Counted from the first letter of the stretch, positions 7,289-17,127 are shown. The stretch: 64,000 nt of DNA from Phycicoccus sp. CSK15P-2 (GCF_016888005.1 NZ_JAFDVE010000013.1:51187-115186); one strand, 5' to 3'. Program-made: numbers and translations. Notes: a model not told the origin generated them from the sequence alone.

Positions 7289-8284
7289 CTTGTTGCGGCG
7301 GGCGCCACGATGACATGTGCGGTCGGTGGCGTCAACCGACCTGTGGAACGCCGCACATGCCTTCCCTGTTCCCCGGCTCTTGGCGCGGGCGTGCGCCGCC
7401 GTGCGGGACGAGCCCTTCCGGTTCGTCGCCGAGGCCTTGCGCGAGGCGCCCCTCGCCTTGGCCGCCGACTTCCGGGAGCCGGCCTTCGCCTTGGCCGCCG
7501 ACTTGCGCGAACCGGCCTTCGCCTTGGCCGCCGACTTCCGGGAGCCGGCTTTCGCCTTGGCCGCCGACTTGCGCGAGCCGGCCTTCGCCTTGGCCGCCGA
7601 CTTCCGGGAGCTGCTCCTCGCCGTGGACGACTCGGCCACCGACGGTCTGGTCACGTTCCTCGCGCGCACCGGGTCGTTCAGGGCGGCGGTCCTGCCCGTC
7701 GAGTCCGTGGCCGCCGCCGGCTCGGAGGTCGGCTTGGTCCGCCCGTTCCCGGGACGCGTGGGCTCGGCGGTCGGCTTTCCGGGCTTGCTCGGCTGGGCCG
7801 TCGGGCGTGGCGGCTGGGCGGTGCGGCCCGGCGGGACGGCACCACCGCGCGACGGGATGCCTGACGACCGCGGCGCGGGGTCGTCCGCCGTGTCGTCGGT
7901 GCCCTGCTGCGCGTCGTCGGAGCGGTCGTCACGCTGCTGCGCCGGGGTGGTCGAGCCCGAGTCCCCCGGTGAGGTCGGTGTCCGGGAGGGAGGCGCCGTG
8001 CTCGGGGCCTCGGTCGGGCTCGGCTCGGGCGGGGTCTCCGTCGAGGGGATGTCGCCCGGGCCGAGGACGATCGGCGAGCCGGGCTCGCTCAGCAGGTCCG
8101 GGATCCCGCTCTCCTCGTAGATGTACGCCGGGACCTTCGTGATGATCCCGAGGGCCGTCAGGGCGTCCGGCTGCAGCGCGACGGCGCTGCCGAGGGCCGC
8201 GACACCGGCACAGGCGACACCGGCCGCCTGGAGCGCGCTGATGCGCGTCGGAGCGGCCGGGCGTCTCTTCCCCGGCTGGGCCAC
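7286..8284 (-). CDS. Exported or membrane-anchored protein with Pro-rich linker and Lys/Ala repeat tail
   Basis: A 332-residue protein with GTG start 8284. Residues about 17-40 (LQAAGVACAGVAALGSAVAL) form one hydrophobic segment, either an uncleaved anchor or a signal peptide. Residues ~75-225 are a Pro/Thr/Ser/Glu-rich low-complexity linker. Residues ~235-295 carry five copies of KSAAKAKAGSR, then a further basic Ser/Arg/Lys tail. The Lys/Ala repeats look like histone H1 tails, yet the N-terminal hydrophobic segment would put them outside the cytoplasm. I do not recognise the family. The C-terminal stop overlaps the tmRNA leader repeat. Confidence 0.7.
   Translation of the reverse strand: MAQPGKRRPAAPTRISALQAAGVACAGVAALGSAVALQPDALTALGIITKVPAYIYEESGIPDLLSEPGSPIVLGPGDIPSTETPPEPSPTEAPSTAPPSRTPTSPGDSGSTTPAQQRDDRSDDAQQGTDDTADDPAPRSSGIPSRGGAVPPGRTAQPPRPTAQPSKPGKPTAEPTRPGNGRTKPTSEPAAATDSTGRTAALNDPVRARNVTRPSVAESSTARSSSRKSAAKAKAGSRKSAAKAKAGSRKSAAKAKAGSRKSAAKAKAGSRKSAAKARGASRKASATNRKGSSRTAAHARAKSRGTGKACAAFHRSVDATDRTCHRGARRNK
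7452..7612. repeat. 33-bp tandem repeats encoding KSAAKAKAGSR
   Basis: About five head-to-tail 33-bp units inside the previous gene. Two unit variants alternate (TTCCGGGAGCCGG and TTGCGCGARCCGG at the same place in the unit), giving a 66-bp higher-order period. This suggests duplication of a two-unit block and makes copy number prone to change between strains. Confidence 0.85.
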
Positions 8285-8465
8285 GCGCGCACACTACCGG
8301 TGGAAGGCCCCCGTAGGGAGGGGTGTGGGCACCCGTCCGACCGTTCGTCCGAGGCAGGACCGGCCGTCTCGGTGGACGGTCAGGTGGAGGGCGCGGAGCC
8401 GCCCGTGCGGGCGGTCTCACTAGGGTGGTCTCCCGTCCTCGCGTCGCCGACTCGGAGGTCCGTCC

Positions 8466-11400
8466 GTGTTCCAGAAGATCCTCGTCGCCAACCGCGGGGA
8501 GATCGCCGTCCGCGCCTTCCGCGCGGCGACCGAGCTCGGGGCCAAAACCGTCGCGGTCTTCCCCCACGAGGACCGAACGAGCGAGCATCGGCTGAAGGCC
8601 GACGAGTCGTACGAGATCGGCGAGGAGGGGCACCCCGTCCGGGCCTACCTGGACCACGAGAACATCGTCCGGGTCGCGGCCCTGTGCGGCGCGGACGCGG
8701 TGTACCCCGGCTACGGCTTCCTCTCCGAGAACCCCGACCTCGCCGAGGCCTGCGAGGCCCACGGCATCACCTTCATCGGCCCTCCGGCCTCGGCGCTGCA
8801 CCTCGCGGGCAACAAGGCGCGGGCCATCGCGGCCGCGCGGGAGGCCGGGCTGCCGACGCTGCGCGGTGCCGAGCCGACGACAGACCTCGACGCCCTCACG
8901 ACCGCGGCCGAGGAGATCGGCTTCCCGGTGTTCGTCAAGGCGGTCTCCGGGGGCGGCGGGCGCGGGATGCGCCGGGTCGACGGACCCGAGACGCTGCGCG
9001 ATGCCCTCGAGTCGGCCCAGCGCGAGGCGGACGCCGCCTTCGGCGACCCGACCCTCTACCTCGAGGAGGCCGTCGTCCGGCCGCGGCACATCGAGGTCCA
9101 GGTCCTCGCGGACGCCGAGGGGCAGGTGCTGCACCTCTACGAGCGCGACTGCTCGGTGCAGCGGCGGCACCAGAAGGTCGTCGAGATCGCGCCGGCCCCG
9201 AACCTCGACCCCGACCTGCGCGCGAGCATCTGCGCCGACGCCGTCCGCTTCGCCCAGGCCATCGGGTACCGCAACGCGGGGACCGTCGAGTTCCTCCTCG
9301 GCGAGGACGGCCGCTACGTCTTCATCGAGATGAACCCGCGCATCCAGGTCGAGCACACGGTGACCGAGGAGGTCACCGACGTCGACCTCGTCGCGAGCCA
9401 GATGCGGATCGCCGCCGGAGCCACCCATGCCGACCTCGGGCTGCGCCAGGACGAGATCCGAACCCGGGGGGCGGCGCTGCAGTGCCGGATCACGACCGAG
9501 GACCCGGCCAACGGCTTCCGCCCGGACGCGGGGACCATCACCGTGTACCGGTCCGCGGGCGGCGGTGGCGTTCGGCTCGACGGCGGGACGGTGTTCGTCG
9601 GCGCGCAGGTCAGCCCGCACTTCGACTCGATGCTCGTCAAGCTCACCTGCCGCGGGCGCGACTTCGAGGCCGCGGTCCGCCGGGCCCGCCGGGCGCTGGC
9701 CGAGTTCCGCATCCGTGGCGTCTCGACGAACATCCCGTTCCTCGCCGGTGTGCTCGACGACCCGGCGTTCCGCCGCGGCGAGGCGACGACGTCGTTCATC
9801 GACGAGCGTCCGGAGCTGCTCGAGGCCCGTACCCCCGCCGACCGCGGCACCAAGCTCCTCCAGTACCTCGCGGACGTCACCGTCAACCAGCCGCACGGGC
9901 CGGCGCGCACCCACCTCGAGCCGCGGACCAAGCTGGCCGAGCTCGACACCGACGCACCCCTGCCCCCGGGCAGCCGCGACCTGCTGCAGCGGCTCGGGCC
10001 GGCCGGGTTCGCGGCGCAGCTGCGGGAGCGCACCGACGTCCCGGTCACCGACACGACGTTCCGGGACGCCCACCAGAGCCTCCTCGCGACCCGGATGCGC
10101 ACCCGCGACCTCCTGCAGGTGGCCAGGCACGTCTCGCGGACGACGCCGCAGCTGCTGTCGGTCGAGGCGTGGGGCGGGGCCACGTACGACGTCGCGCTGC
10201 GCTTCCTCCACGAGGACCCGTGGGAGCGGCTGGCCCTGCTGCGCGAGGCGATGCCGAACGTCCCGCTGCAGATGCTGCTCCGCGGTCGGAACACCGTGGG
10301 CTACACGCCGTACCCCACCCGGGTGACCGACGCGTTTGTCCACGAGGCTGCGCGCACCGGGCTCGACATCTTCCGCATCTTCGACTCGCTCAACGACGTC
10401 GACCAGATGCGCCCCGCGGTCGACGCCGTGCTCGAGACCGGCACGGCCGTCGCCGAGGTGGCGCTCTGCTACACCGGCAACCTGATGGACCCGGGCGAGG
10501 ACCTCTACACCCTCGACTACTACCTGCGGCTCGCCGAGGCGATCGTCGGCACCGGCGCGCACGTCCTGGCGATCAAGGACATGGCCGGGTTGCTGCGGGC
10601 CCCCGCGGCGCGCCGGCTCGTCACCGCACTGCGCGAGCGCTTCGACCTGCCGGTGCACCTGCACACCCACGACACCGCGGGCGGGCAGGTCGGGACGTTG
10701 CTCGCGGCGATCGACGCGGGTGTCGACGCCGTGGACGCCGCGACCGCCACGATGGCCGGGACGACGAGCCAGCCGAGCCTGTCGGCCCTCGTCGCCGCCA
10801 CGGACGACACCGACCGGGAGACCGGCCTGGACATCGACGCCGTGTTCGCCCTCGAGCCGTACTGGGAGGCCGTACGCCAGGTCTACGCACCGTTCGAGTC
10901 GGGCCTGGCCTCCCCCACCGGGCGGGTGTACTTCCACGAGATCCCGGGCGGCCAGCTGTCCAACCTGCGCCAGCAGGCCATCGCGCTCGGCCTGGGCGAC
11001 CGCTTCGAGGACATCGAGGACATGTACGCGGCGGCCAACCGCATCCTCGGCAACCTCGTCAAGGTCACCCCGTCCAGCAAGGTCGTCGGTGACCTCGCGC
11101 TCGCCCTCGTCGGCGCCGGGGCCGACCCGGCCGACTTCGAGGAGAACCCGACCTCCTACGACATCCCCGACTCGGTCATCGGCTTCCTCGAGGGTGAGCT
11201 CGGCGACCCGCCCGGCGGATGGCCGGAGCCGTTCCGGTCCAAGGCTCTCGAGGGGCGCAAGGCCAAGCCCCGGGTCACCGAGCTCACCGACGAGCAGGAG
11301 AAGGCGCTCGTCACGGACACCCGACGCACCCTGAACACCCTGCTCTTCCCGGGACCGACCGAGGAGTTCGAAGAGACCCGCGAGCTCTACGGCGACCTGT

Positions 11401-11846
11401 CCGTCCTCGGGACCACCGAGTTCCTCCACGGCCTGGAGTACGGCGAGGAGTACGAGGCGGAGATCGAGGCCGGCAAGCGCCTGCTCCTCGGCATCAGCTC
11501 CGTGGGCGAGGCCGACCGACAGGGGATGCGCACCGTGATGTGCACCCTGAACGGACAGTTCCGCCCGGTGCAGGTGCGTGACCGCTCGGTCGAGGTCGAG
11601 ACCAAGGCCGCCGAGAAGGCCGACCCCTCGAACCCCGGTCACGTCGCCGCGCCGTTCGCCGGGGTCGTCACCCCCGCCGTGGCCGAGGGCGACACCGTCG
11701 AGCCCGGCGGCGTGGTCGCGACCATCGAGGCGATGAAGATGGAGGCCAACATCACCTCCCCCACCGGAGGCACCGTCGAGCGCCTCGCGATCGACGGCCA
11801 CCAGCAGGTCGAAGGCGGCGACCTCGTCCTCGTCGTCTCGGGCTGA
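8466..11846 (+). CDS. pyc: Pyruvate carboxylase
   Basis: A 1126-residue single-chain enzyme that makes oxaloacetate from pyruvate, bicarbonate and ATP (anaplerosis). The order is biotin carboxylase (ILVANRGEIAVRAFRA; ATP loop GGGGRGMR; MNPRIQVEHTVTE), then carboxyltransferase (DTTFRDAHQSLLATRMRT; metal/substrate-binding HLHTHDTAGG), and the biotin carrier with EAMKMEA, biotinylated Lys1091. The length matches the family. GTG 8466 is preceded by a strong GGAGG, and TAGGGT at about 8421 may be a -10. It complements the malic enzyme at 2.5 kb. A biotin ligase is not in the window. Confidence 0.98.
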   Translation: MFQKILVANRGEIAVRAFRAATELGAKTVAVFPHEDRTSEHRLKADESYEIGEEGHPVRAYLDHENIVRVAALCGADAVYPGYGFLSENPDLAEACEAHGITFIGPPASALHLAGNKARAIAAAREAGLPTLRGAEPTTDLDALTTAAEEIGFPVFVKAVSGGGGRGMRRVDGPETLRDALESAQREADAAFGDPTLYLEEAVVRPRHIEVQVLADAEGQVLHLYERDCSVQRRHQKVVEIAPAPNLDPDLRASICADAVRFAQAIGYRNAGTVEFLLGEDGRYVFIEMNPRIQVEHTVTEEVTDVDLVASQMRIAAGATHADLGLRQDEIRTRGAALQCRITTEDPANGFRPDAGTITVYRSAGGGGVRLDGGTVFVGAQVSPHFDSMLVKLTCRGRDFEAAVRRARRALAEFRIRGVSTNIPFLAGVLDDPAFRRGEATTSFIDERPELLEARTPADRGTKLLQYLADVTVNQPHGPARTHLEPRTKLAELDTDAPLPPGSRDLLQRLGPAGFAAQLRERTDVPVTDTTFRDAHQSLLATRMRTRDLLQVARHVSRTTPQLLSVEAWGGATYDVALRFLHEDPWERLALLREAMPNVPLQMLLRGRNTVGYTPYPTRVTDAFVHEAARTGLDIFRIFDSLNDVDQMRPAVDAVLETGTAVAEVALCYTGNLMDPGEDLYTLDYYLRLAEAIVGTGAHVLAIKDMAGLLRAPAARRLVTALRERFDLPVHLHTHDTAGGQVGTLLAAIDAGVDAVDAATATMAGTTSQPSLSALVAATDDTDRETGLDIDAVFALEPYWEAVRQVYAPFESGLASPTGRVYFHEIPGGQLSNLRQQAIALGLGDRFEDIEDMYAAANRILGNLVKVTPSSKVVGDLALALVGAGADPADFEENPTSYDIPDSVIGFLEGELGDPPGGWPEPFRSKALEGRKAKPRVTELTDEQEKALVTDTRRTLNTLLFPGPTEEFEETRELYGDLSVLGTTEFLHGLEYGEEYEAEIEAGKRLLLGISSVGEADRQGMRTVMCTLNGQFRPVQVRDRSVEVETKAAEKADPSNPGHVAAPFAGVVTPAVAEGDTVEPGGVVATIEAMKMEANITSPTGGTVERLAIDGHQQVEGGDLVLVVSG

Positions 11847-11953
11847 GCCGCACGATCGGCCCCGTTCGGTGCCGCCGCGGCCTACGGTGGAGGGACCGCA
11901 CCCGGTCAAGAAGCGGCCCTGTGCGCCCGTCACCGCAGACGAAGGAGAACGCG

Positions 11954-12127
11954 ATGGGTTTCGACGACAAGATCGAGAACGCCAAGATCGACGCCGAGGG
12001 CAAGACCAAGGAGGCCGCCGGGAAGGCGACCGACGACGAGCGGCTCGAGACCGAGGGCAAGTCCAAGCAGGCCGAGTCGGACATCCGCCAGGCCGGCGAG
12101 AAGGTCAAGGACGCCTTCAAGCACTGA
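11954..12127 (+). CDS. CsbD family stress protein
   Basis: A 57-residue hydrophilic protein, MGFDDKIENAKIDAEGKTKE, rich in Lys/Glu/Ala with the internal repeat pattern (GK.KEA.G) of CsbD proteins. Bacillus CsbD belongs to the general stress regulon, but its molecular role is unknown. ATG 11954 has a good SD (GAAGGAG), so the in-frame upstream start at 11921 is unlikely. It is a monocistronic gene closed by a strong hairpin. Confidence 0.9.
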   Translation: MGFDDKIENAKIDAEGKTKEAAGKATDDERLETEGKSKQAESDIRQAGEKVKDAFKH

Positions 12128-12132
12128 CCCGT

Positions 12133-12167
12133 CCGGCTGAGGCCGGCCCGGGGCCGGCCTCAGCCGG
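12133..12167. terminator. Strong bidirectional terminator hairpin
   Basis: A perfect 16-bp stem (CCGGCTGAGGCCGGCC paired with its complement at 12152-12167) with a 3-nt loop sits between the convergent csbD and DUF2207 genes. There is no clear T tract, as is common in actinobacteria. Confidence 0.85.
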
Positions 12168-12175
12168 GAGCATGA

Positions 12176-14152
12176 CTACCAGCTGCCGCCGGACGAGCCA
12201 CCGCCACCGCCGCCGGAGAAGCCTCCGCCGGCGCTGAAGCCCGAGGTCCCGGAGGAGCCCGGTGTGGAGACCATCGTCCCGGCGGCCACGGTGGAGAAGG
12301 AGTCCATGCTCGCGGCGACGTCGCCGAACCCGCCGTCGTTCCACGAGCCCCCGTACCAGACCGGGACGCCGATCGTGTGCCCGGCCGCTGCGGCGGCGGC
12401 CGCGACGTCCTCGAACACCGCGGCCCACCGGTCCGCCACGCCGAAGACGATGGCGTACGGGAGGAACCGGCTGAAGACGTCCTGGGCCTCCTCCCAGCGG
12501 ATCTGGTTGGCCTCGGCGGTGACGAGGTACTGCTGGAAGCCGCGGGACTGGGCGAGCACGGCCGATCCCTCGGCGGTTCTCGCCGCCATCCGCCGGCCGA
12601 GCGAGCGGATGACGAGACCGGTGGCGACGAGCCCGCCCGTCAGCACCCAGGTGGGCATCCCGGGGAACCCGACCACGCCGCTGAAGACGGACCCGAGGAA
12701 GACGGCCACCACCACGGAGACGACGACGCTGCCGAAGGCCAGCAGGGTGCCGAAGACCATCCAGCGGGCGCGCTGCTGCTCCGGGCTCGCGCGGAACCAG
12801 CCGCGCTCGGCCACCTCCTCGTACATGAGGCGCTGCACCGCCGCGAGCGTCGGCGCGAACCGGTTCTTCAGGCTGGACAGCCGGATGACCGAGCCCTCGG
12901 CGAACACGCCGTCGAGGAGCGCCTGCTCGTAGCCGCGCAACGGCACAGCCGTCGCCGGAGGAGCCGTGCGGGTCAGCGTCCAGTCGTCGGCCCGGAACCG
13001 GCCGGTGTCGTCCCGCCCGATCGTCAGGTACCCGCGGACCGCGAGGTCGACGATGGTCGCGCTGACGTCGACGACACCGGCGTCCTCGTCGATGATCGTG
13101 CCGACGAGCCCCGGCTGGACCCCTGCCGGTGGGGTGAACTGCACGGCTACGGTGGGGCGTGGCCCACCGACCACGACCGGCGTGCTCTCGCCGTACCCCG
13201 GGGAGAGGCCCGGGGTCAGGCCGGCGTACTGCTCGTCCCGGCCCCGGGTCCACACGAGCATCCCCATGCCCGCGGCGGCCAGCAGGGGCAGCAGCACGCC
13301 GGCGCCGATGAAGGCCCAGGAGACGAGCCGCTCGACGGCCGGGCTGAGCGGGCTGGCGGAGCTCGCCGTCGCGCTGCCCTCGCGAAGGTCCGGGGCGAGG
13401 TCGCCGAAGGCCTCGCGCGGGAAGGAGACCACCACCGTGGCTCCCTCCCGGGGCGCCAGGGGTGGGATGTCGAACCGGGCGACCGCCTCGGCCGTCCCGC
13501 TGCACTCGTCGTCGGCCCCGAACTCGCCGTAGAAGCAGGCGACGCGCAGGACGGGCGCCGGGCCGCCGACCTCGGCCTCGACGTCCTCGTGGGGGACGTC
13601 GTTCGAGGTGTCGAGGACGTCGAAGCTGACCTCGGCGGTGCCGTCCCCGATGTCGTTGACGAGGTGGGCCAACCGGTAGCTGACGATGTAGTGCGCGGTG
13701 CCGGTGACGGTCTGCGTCGGGCTGCCGATACGGATCTTGCGGGACGCGCCGAAGTCCTCGACGAGGATGTCGGTCGGGGCCCCGGACGGGGAGGTGACCT
13801 CGACACCGGAGAGCTCGTAGTAGCGGTACCGCGCCTCGCTGTCGCGGTAGCCGGCACGCACCCGCACCGAGCGGTAGATGCCGTGCCGCTCCTCGCCCGC
13901 GGGGAAGCGCCAGACGATGTCCTCGGTGACGAGCACCGAGCCGTCCGCCTGGGCCTCGATCGTCGTGTGCAGCTGCTCGGCCGCCTCCTCCTGCGGCTCG
14001 GCGGCCGCCCCCCACGAGGTGAGCCCGGGCGGGTCGGCTGCCGCGGGTGCCGCCGAGACCGGGACGGCGGTGCCGAGGAGCGAGAGGAGCGCCCCGACGA
14101 GGGGGACCAGGACGAGGGCCACCGGCCGGCGCACGCCGGCCCCGACGACCAT
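12176..14152 (-). CDS. DUF2207 domain-containing membrane protein
   Basis: A 658-residue protein. A signal peptide/anchor (LVLVPLVGALLSLLGTAVPVSA) is followed by a large extracytoplasmic region with the DUF2207 core (GSVLVTEDIVWRFP..ERHGIYRSV), a membrane span near residue 275-300, a cytoplasmic-like domain, two more spans near 455-500 and a second soluble part. It ends with a Gly/Ser-rich FSGGGGGGSSGGSW tail, a common ending in this family. The function of DUF2207 proteins is unknown. It starts 3 bp after the smpB stop and is probably cotranscribed with it. Confidence 0.88.
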   Translation of the reverse strand: MVVGAGVRRPVALVLVPLVGALLSLLGTAVPVSAAPAAADPPGLTSWGAAAEPQEEAAEQLHTTIEAQADGSVLVTEDIVWRFPAGEERHGIYRSVRVRAGYRDSEARYRYYELSGVEVTSPSGAPTDILVEDFGASRKIRIGSPTQTVTGTAHYIVSYRLAHLVNDIGDGTAEVSFDVLDTSNDVPHEDVEAEVGGPAPVLRVACFYGEFGADDECSGTAEAVARFDIPPLAPREGATVVVSFPREAFGDLAPDLREGSATASSASPLSPAVERLVSWAFIGAGVLLPLLAAAGMGMLVWTRGRDEQYAGLTPGLSPGYGESTPVVVGGPRPTVAVQFTPPAGVQPGLVGTIIDEDAGVVDVSATIVDLAVRGYLTIGRDDTGRFRADDWTLTRTAPPATAVPLRGYEQALLDGVFAEGSVIRLSSLKNRFAPTLAAVQRLMYEEVAERGWFRASPEQQRARWMVFGTLLAFGSVVVSVVVAVFLGSVFSGVVGFPGMPTWVLTGGLVATGLVIRSLGRRMAARTAEGSAVLAQSRGFQQYLVTAEANQIRWEEAQDVFSRFLPYAIVFGVADRWAAVFEDVAAAAAAAGHTIGVPVWYGGSWNDGGFGDVAASMDSFSTVAAGTMVSTPGSSGTSGFSAGGGFSGGGGGGSSGGSW

Positions 14153-14155
14153 GTG

Positions 14156-14635
14156 TCAGTCCTCGCCGCGGCGGCGGGCCGCGATGGCTCGGTCGGCGTC
14201 GCGGCGGTCCTGCCGCTCGCGCAGGGCGTGCCGCTTGTCGTACGCCTTCTTGCCGGTGACGACGGCGAGCTCGACCTTGGCCCGGCCGTCCGAGAAGTAC
14301 AACGACAGCGGCACGACGGTGCGGCCGGTCTCGCGCGTCGCGGCGGCGATCTTGTCGAGCTCGCGGCGGTGCAGCAGGAGCTTGCGGCGGCGCCGCGGGG
14401 TGTGGTTGGTCCAGGTCCCGCTCACGTACTCGGGGATGTGCACGCCCTCGAGCCAGAGCTCGCCGTCGCGGTCGAACCCGGCCCAGCCGTCGACGAGCGA
14501 GGCGCGCCCCATCCGCAGCGCCTTGACCTCGGTGCCCATGAGGACGAGCCCCGCCTCGTAGGTGTCCTCGACGTGGTAGTCGTGACGGGCCTTGCGGTTG
14601 CTCGCGACGAGCTTCTTCCCGGAGTCCTTGGCCAC
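14156..14635 (-). CDS. smpB: SsrA-binding protein
   Basis: A 159-residue partner of tmRNA that binds its tRNA-like domain and the decoding centre of stalled ribosomes. It has the family features [30 protein letters not shown], the GELW..HIPEY segment and the basic C-terminal tail [13 protein letters not shown]...R that enters the mRNA channel. GTG 14635 gives the standard [12 protein letters not shown] N terminus. It follows ftsE, ftsX and the M23 gene, a common actinobacterial order. The cognate ssrA lies at 6.9-7.3 kb. Confidence 0.97.
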   Translation of the reverse strand: MAKDSGKKLVASNRKARHDYHVEDTYEAGLVLMGTEVKALRMGRASLVDGWAGFDRDGELWLEGVHIPEYVSGTWTNHTPRRRRKLLLHRRELDKIAAATRETGRTVVPLSLYFSDGRAKVELAVVTGKKAYDKRHALRERQDRRDADRAIAARRRGED

Positions 14636-14654
14636 GGGCAGGAGGGTACCTGCC

Positions 14655-14680
14655 CGGCCGGTCCTGCCGTGGACCGGCCG
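14655..14680. terminator. Hairpin between the M23 peptidase gene and smpB
   Basis: A 10-bp GC-only stem, CGGCCGGTCC/GGACCGGCCG, with a 6-nt loop lies 17 bp after the M23 gene stop on the minus strand. It can terminate or attenuate the ftsEX-M23 transcript before smpB. Confidence 0.6.
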
Positions 14681-14696
14681 CCCGCGGCGGGCCTGT

Positions 14697-16103
14697 TCAG
14701 CCGAGCGTGCTCAGCCAGCGCCGGGGGTCCGAGAACCCGCCGTTGACGAGGGTCTCGAAGTGGAGGTGGCAGCCCGTGGACGTCCCGGTGGTGCCGACGT
14801 AGCCGATGCGCGTGCCCTTCGACACCCAGCCGCCACCGACCGAGATGCTGGACAGGTGGTTGTAGGTCGACGCGAGACCCGAACCGCCTTTGAGGCCGTG
14901 GTCGATGACGACGCGGTTGCCGTACCCGCCTCCGTAGCCGGCCATGATGACGGTGCCGGACGCCGCGGCGTACACGGGGGTGCCGCAGTTGGCGGCGTAG
15001 TCACGGCCGGAGTGCAGCTTCCAGTACTTGTACAGCGGGTGGTACCGCATGCCGTACTCGGAGCTGACCCAGCCCGAGTTGACGGGCCGGGCGAGGACTC
15101 CCCCGGACGACGAGCCGCCGCCCCCGCCACTACTTCCCCCGCCACTGCTTCCCCCGCCGCTGCTCGAACCGCTGCTCCCGGAGGAGGACTGCCCCGCCTT
15201 CTTGCGGCGCGCGGCGTCAGCGGCGGCCTTCCTCTTCGCGGCAGCGGCCGCGCGGCGGCGCGCCTCGGCGGCGCGCTGCTCGAGGATCTTCTGGAGGCGC
15301 TGCTGCTCGGACTTCATCGACTCGAGCTGCTTCTTGTCGGCCGCGAGCTGGTCCTCGTAGGACTGGGCCTGCTGCCTCTGGCTGGCGGCGAGGGCCTCGA
15401 GGTCGGCCTTGGCCTTGTCGGCCTGCTTCCGGGCGTCCTCGGCCTTGGCGTAGGCGGCCTCGGCGGCCTTCTTCTTGCGGACCGAGTCGGCGCGCAGGGC
15501 CGAGAGGTGGTCCTCGATGGCGGTGAGGTTCGCCTGCTCGGTCGTCAGCCGGTCCATCGTGCGGTTCTGGACGTCGAGCACGGTGTCGACCATCGCGATG
15601 CGGTCGGCGAACTGCTGCGGCTCGGTGCTCGAGAGCGCGACGTCGAGCTGGCCGAAGCCCTGCTCCTGGTAGATCTGCGCGGCGAACTGGGCGATCCGGA
15701 CGCGTCCGGCCGCGACCTCGTCGGTCGCCTGCTCCAGCTCGTCCTCGGCCTTGGCCTCGTTGGCCTGGGCGACCTCGAGCTCCTGGACGGCGGCGGCGCG
15801 GGCCTGCTCGGCGGCCTGGGCAGCCTGCTGGGCCTTCTCGAGGACCTCCTGGGCAGCCGGCAGCTTGGCCTTCGTGGCCTTGAGGTTCTCGTAGGCCTGC
15901 GACAGGGCGGCGCTCGTGTCGTCGAGGTGGTCCTCGAGCTTGTCGATCTTGCGGTCGACCGTGCGCTTCTGGCTGCCGGGGTCGGGGGCGCCCTGGGCGG
16001 GAAGCGAGGACCCGGCGACGAGACCGGCGGTGCAGAGGACGGCGGCAACGGCCCCGCCCAGACGTCGCGGGGCACGGGTGAGCGCAAGGTCACGACGTCC
16101 CAT
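14697..16103 (-). CDS. M23 family peptidoglycan endopeptidase with coiled coil (EnvC/FtsEX-dependent type)
   Basis: A 468-residue protein. Residues ~1-38 are a signal peptide ([20 protein letters not shown]). Residues ~45-300 form a long coiled coil rich in Ala/Gln/Glu/Lys, followed by a Ser/Gly-rich linker of ~35 residues. The C-terminal LytM/M23 domain has the zinc ligands HSGRD and HLHFE plus [17 protein letters not shown]. It cleaves peptide cross-links in peptidoglycan. The coiled coil and its place directly after ftsEX match hydrolases controlled by FtsEX during division. The zinc ligands are present, so it is probably catalytic itself rather than an activator like EnvC. Confidence 0.93.
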   Translation of the reverse strand: MGRRDLALTRAPRRLGGAVAAVLCTAGLVAGSSLPAQGAPDPGSQKRTVDRKIDKLEDHLDDTSAALSQAYENLKATKAKLPAAQEVLEKAQQAAQAAEQARAAAVQELEVAQANEAKAEDELEQATDEVAAGRVRIAQFAAQIYQEQGFGQLDVALSSTEPQQFADRIAMVDTVLDVQNRTMDRLTTEQANLTAIEDHLSALRADSVRKKKAAEAAYAKAEDARKQADKAKADLEALAASQRQQAQSYEDQLAADKKQLESMKSEQQRLQKILEQRAAEARRRAAAAAKRKAAADAARRKKAGQSSSGSSGSSSGGGSSGGGSSGGGGGSSSGGVLARPVNSGWVSSEYGMRYHPLYKYWKLHSGRDYAANCGTPVYAAASGTVIMAGYGGGYGNRVVIDHGLKGGSGLASTYNHLSSISVGGGWVSKGTRIGYVGTTGTSTGCHLHFETLVNGGFSDPRRWLSTLG

Positions 16104-16218
16104 AGTTCACATTGGTAACACGAACCACAGGCGATGTCCCGGCAAACGGCCGAAGATGGCCCGAACGGAGGACCCCTGCGGTACAGCCCGTCCTCAGGGG
16201 ACGAGACGCACCGCCGGG

Positions 16219-17124
16219 TCAGACGCGCAGGTACCGACGCAGAGTGACCAGGCTCGTCGCGACGGCGATGAGCACGACGCCACCGACGATCCACGGCGCG
16301 AGGAGCCAGACGTCGGACACCCCGATGAAGGCCTGGGACAGCGCGATCTTACTGGCGCCCTCGGTGAAGACGTACTTGGTCAGGCCGGCAAGTAGCCCAA
16401 CGGCCAGTCCTGCACCGACCACAGAGACGATGAGCATCTCGACGATGAAGGGCATCCGGATCGTCCAGTTCGACGCGCCGACGAGCCGCATGATCCCGAT
16501 CTCACGGCGCCGGATGAAGGCCGCCTGGCGGATGGTCGTCGCCATGAGCAGCGCGGCGCAGGCGGCCATCAGCGCCGCGAGCGCGACGGCGAAGACCGTG
16601 ATCGCCGTGATGATCGAGAAGAACTTCGAGAGCACCTTCTCCTGGTCCTGGACGACCGCGACGCCGGGGGCGTTCTCGAACTGGGTCGTGACGTTCTTGA
16701 ACTTGGTCGGGTCGTCGAGCTGCACGCGCAGGCTCTGCGGGATGTCGCCCACCTGGACGTTGCCCGCGACCGGGCTGTTGCGGAACTGCTCCTTGAAGCG
16801 GTCGTAGGCCTCCTGCTCGGACTCGTAGAAGACCTGCTTGACCTCCGGCAGCTCCTCGAGCTGGGCGCGCAGGGCGTCCCGCTGGGCCTCGGTGACCGCC
16901 TGGCTCTCGCAGTTCGGCTGCAGGGAGTCGACGGTGCACAGGTAGATGGAGACCTGGATCCGGTCGTACCAGTAGCCCTTCATCGTGTCGGCCTGGCGCT
17001 GGGCGAGCAGACCGAGCCCGAGGAGGAACATCGACACCATCGTCACGAGGACGACCGAGACGGCCATCGAGACGTTGCGGCGCAGGCCGGACCCGACCTC
17101 GGAGGAGAGGAATCGCAGCTGCAC
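16219..17124 (-). CDS. ftsX: Cell division protein FtsX (permease-like)
   Basis: A 301-residue membrane protein with four predicted helices: one at residues ~20-42 (MAVSVVLVTMVSMFLLGLGLLA), then an extracytoplasmic domain of ~130 residues containing two Cys (YLCTVDSLQPNC), then three helices after residue 170. It ends RRYLRV. With FtsE it forms the ABC-like complex that activates peptidoglycan hydrolases at the septum; the M23 gene downstream is the likely client. It starts 3 bp after the ftsE stop. Confidence 0.96.
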   Translation of the reverse strand: MQLRFLSSEVGSGLRRNVSMAVSVVLVTMVSMFLLGLGLLAQRQADTMKGYWYDRIQVSIYLCTVDSLQPNCESQAVTEAQRDALRAQLEELPEVKQVFYESEQEAYDRFKEQFRNSPVAGNVQVGDIPQSLRVQLDDPTKFKNVTTQFENAPGVAVVQDQEKVLSKFFSIITAITVFAVALAALMAACAALLMATTIRQAAFIRRREIGIMRLVGASNWTIRMPFIVEMLIVSVVGAGLAVGLLAGLTKYVFTEGASKIALSQAFIGVSDVWLLAPWIVGGVVLIAVATSLVTLRRYLRV

Positions 17125-17127
17125 GGC

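Noticed and set aside
7096..7356. 86-codon frame across the tmRNA gene
   Set aside because: The tmRNA structure and tag frame explain this sequence; the long frame reads the tag region in the wrong frame.
7929..11933. 1334-codon minus-strand frame
   Set aside because: It lies opposite pyruvate carboxylase and has no family features; composition is that of an antisense frame.
15100..15180. CRISPR-like short repeats in the M23 gene region
   Set aside because: The repeats encode the Ser/Gly linker of the M23 protein and lack spacer structure.
16173..16200. CCCCTG/CAGGGG as terminator between ftsX and the M23 gene
   Set aside because: Only 6 bp of stem with a 16-nt loop; too weak to call.
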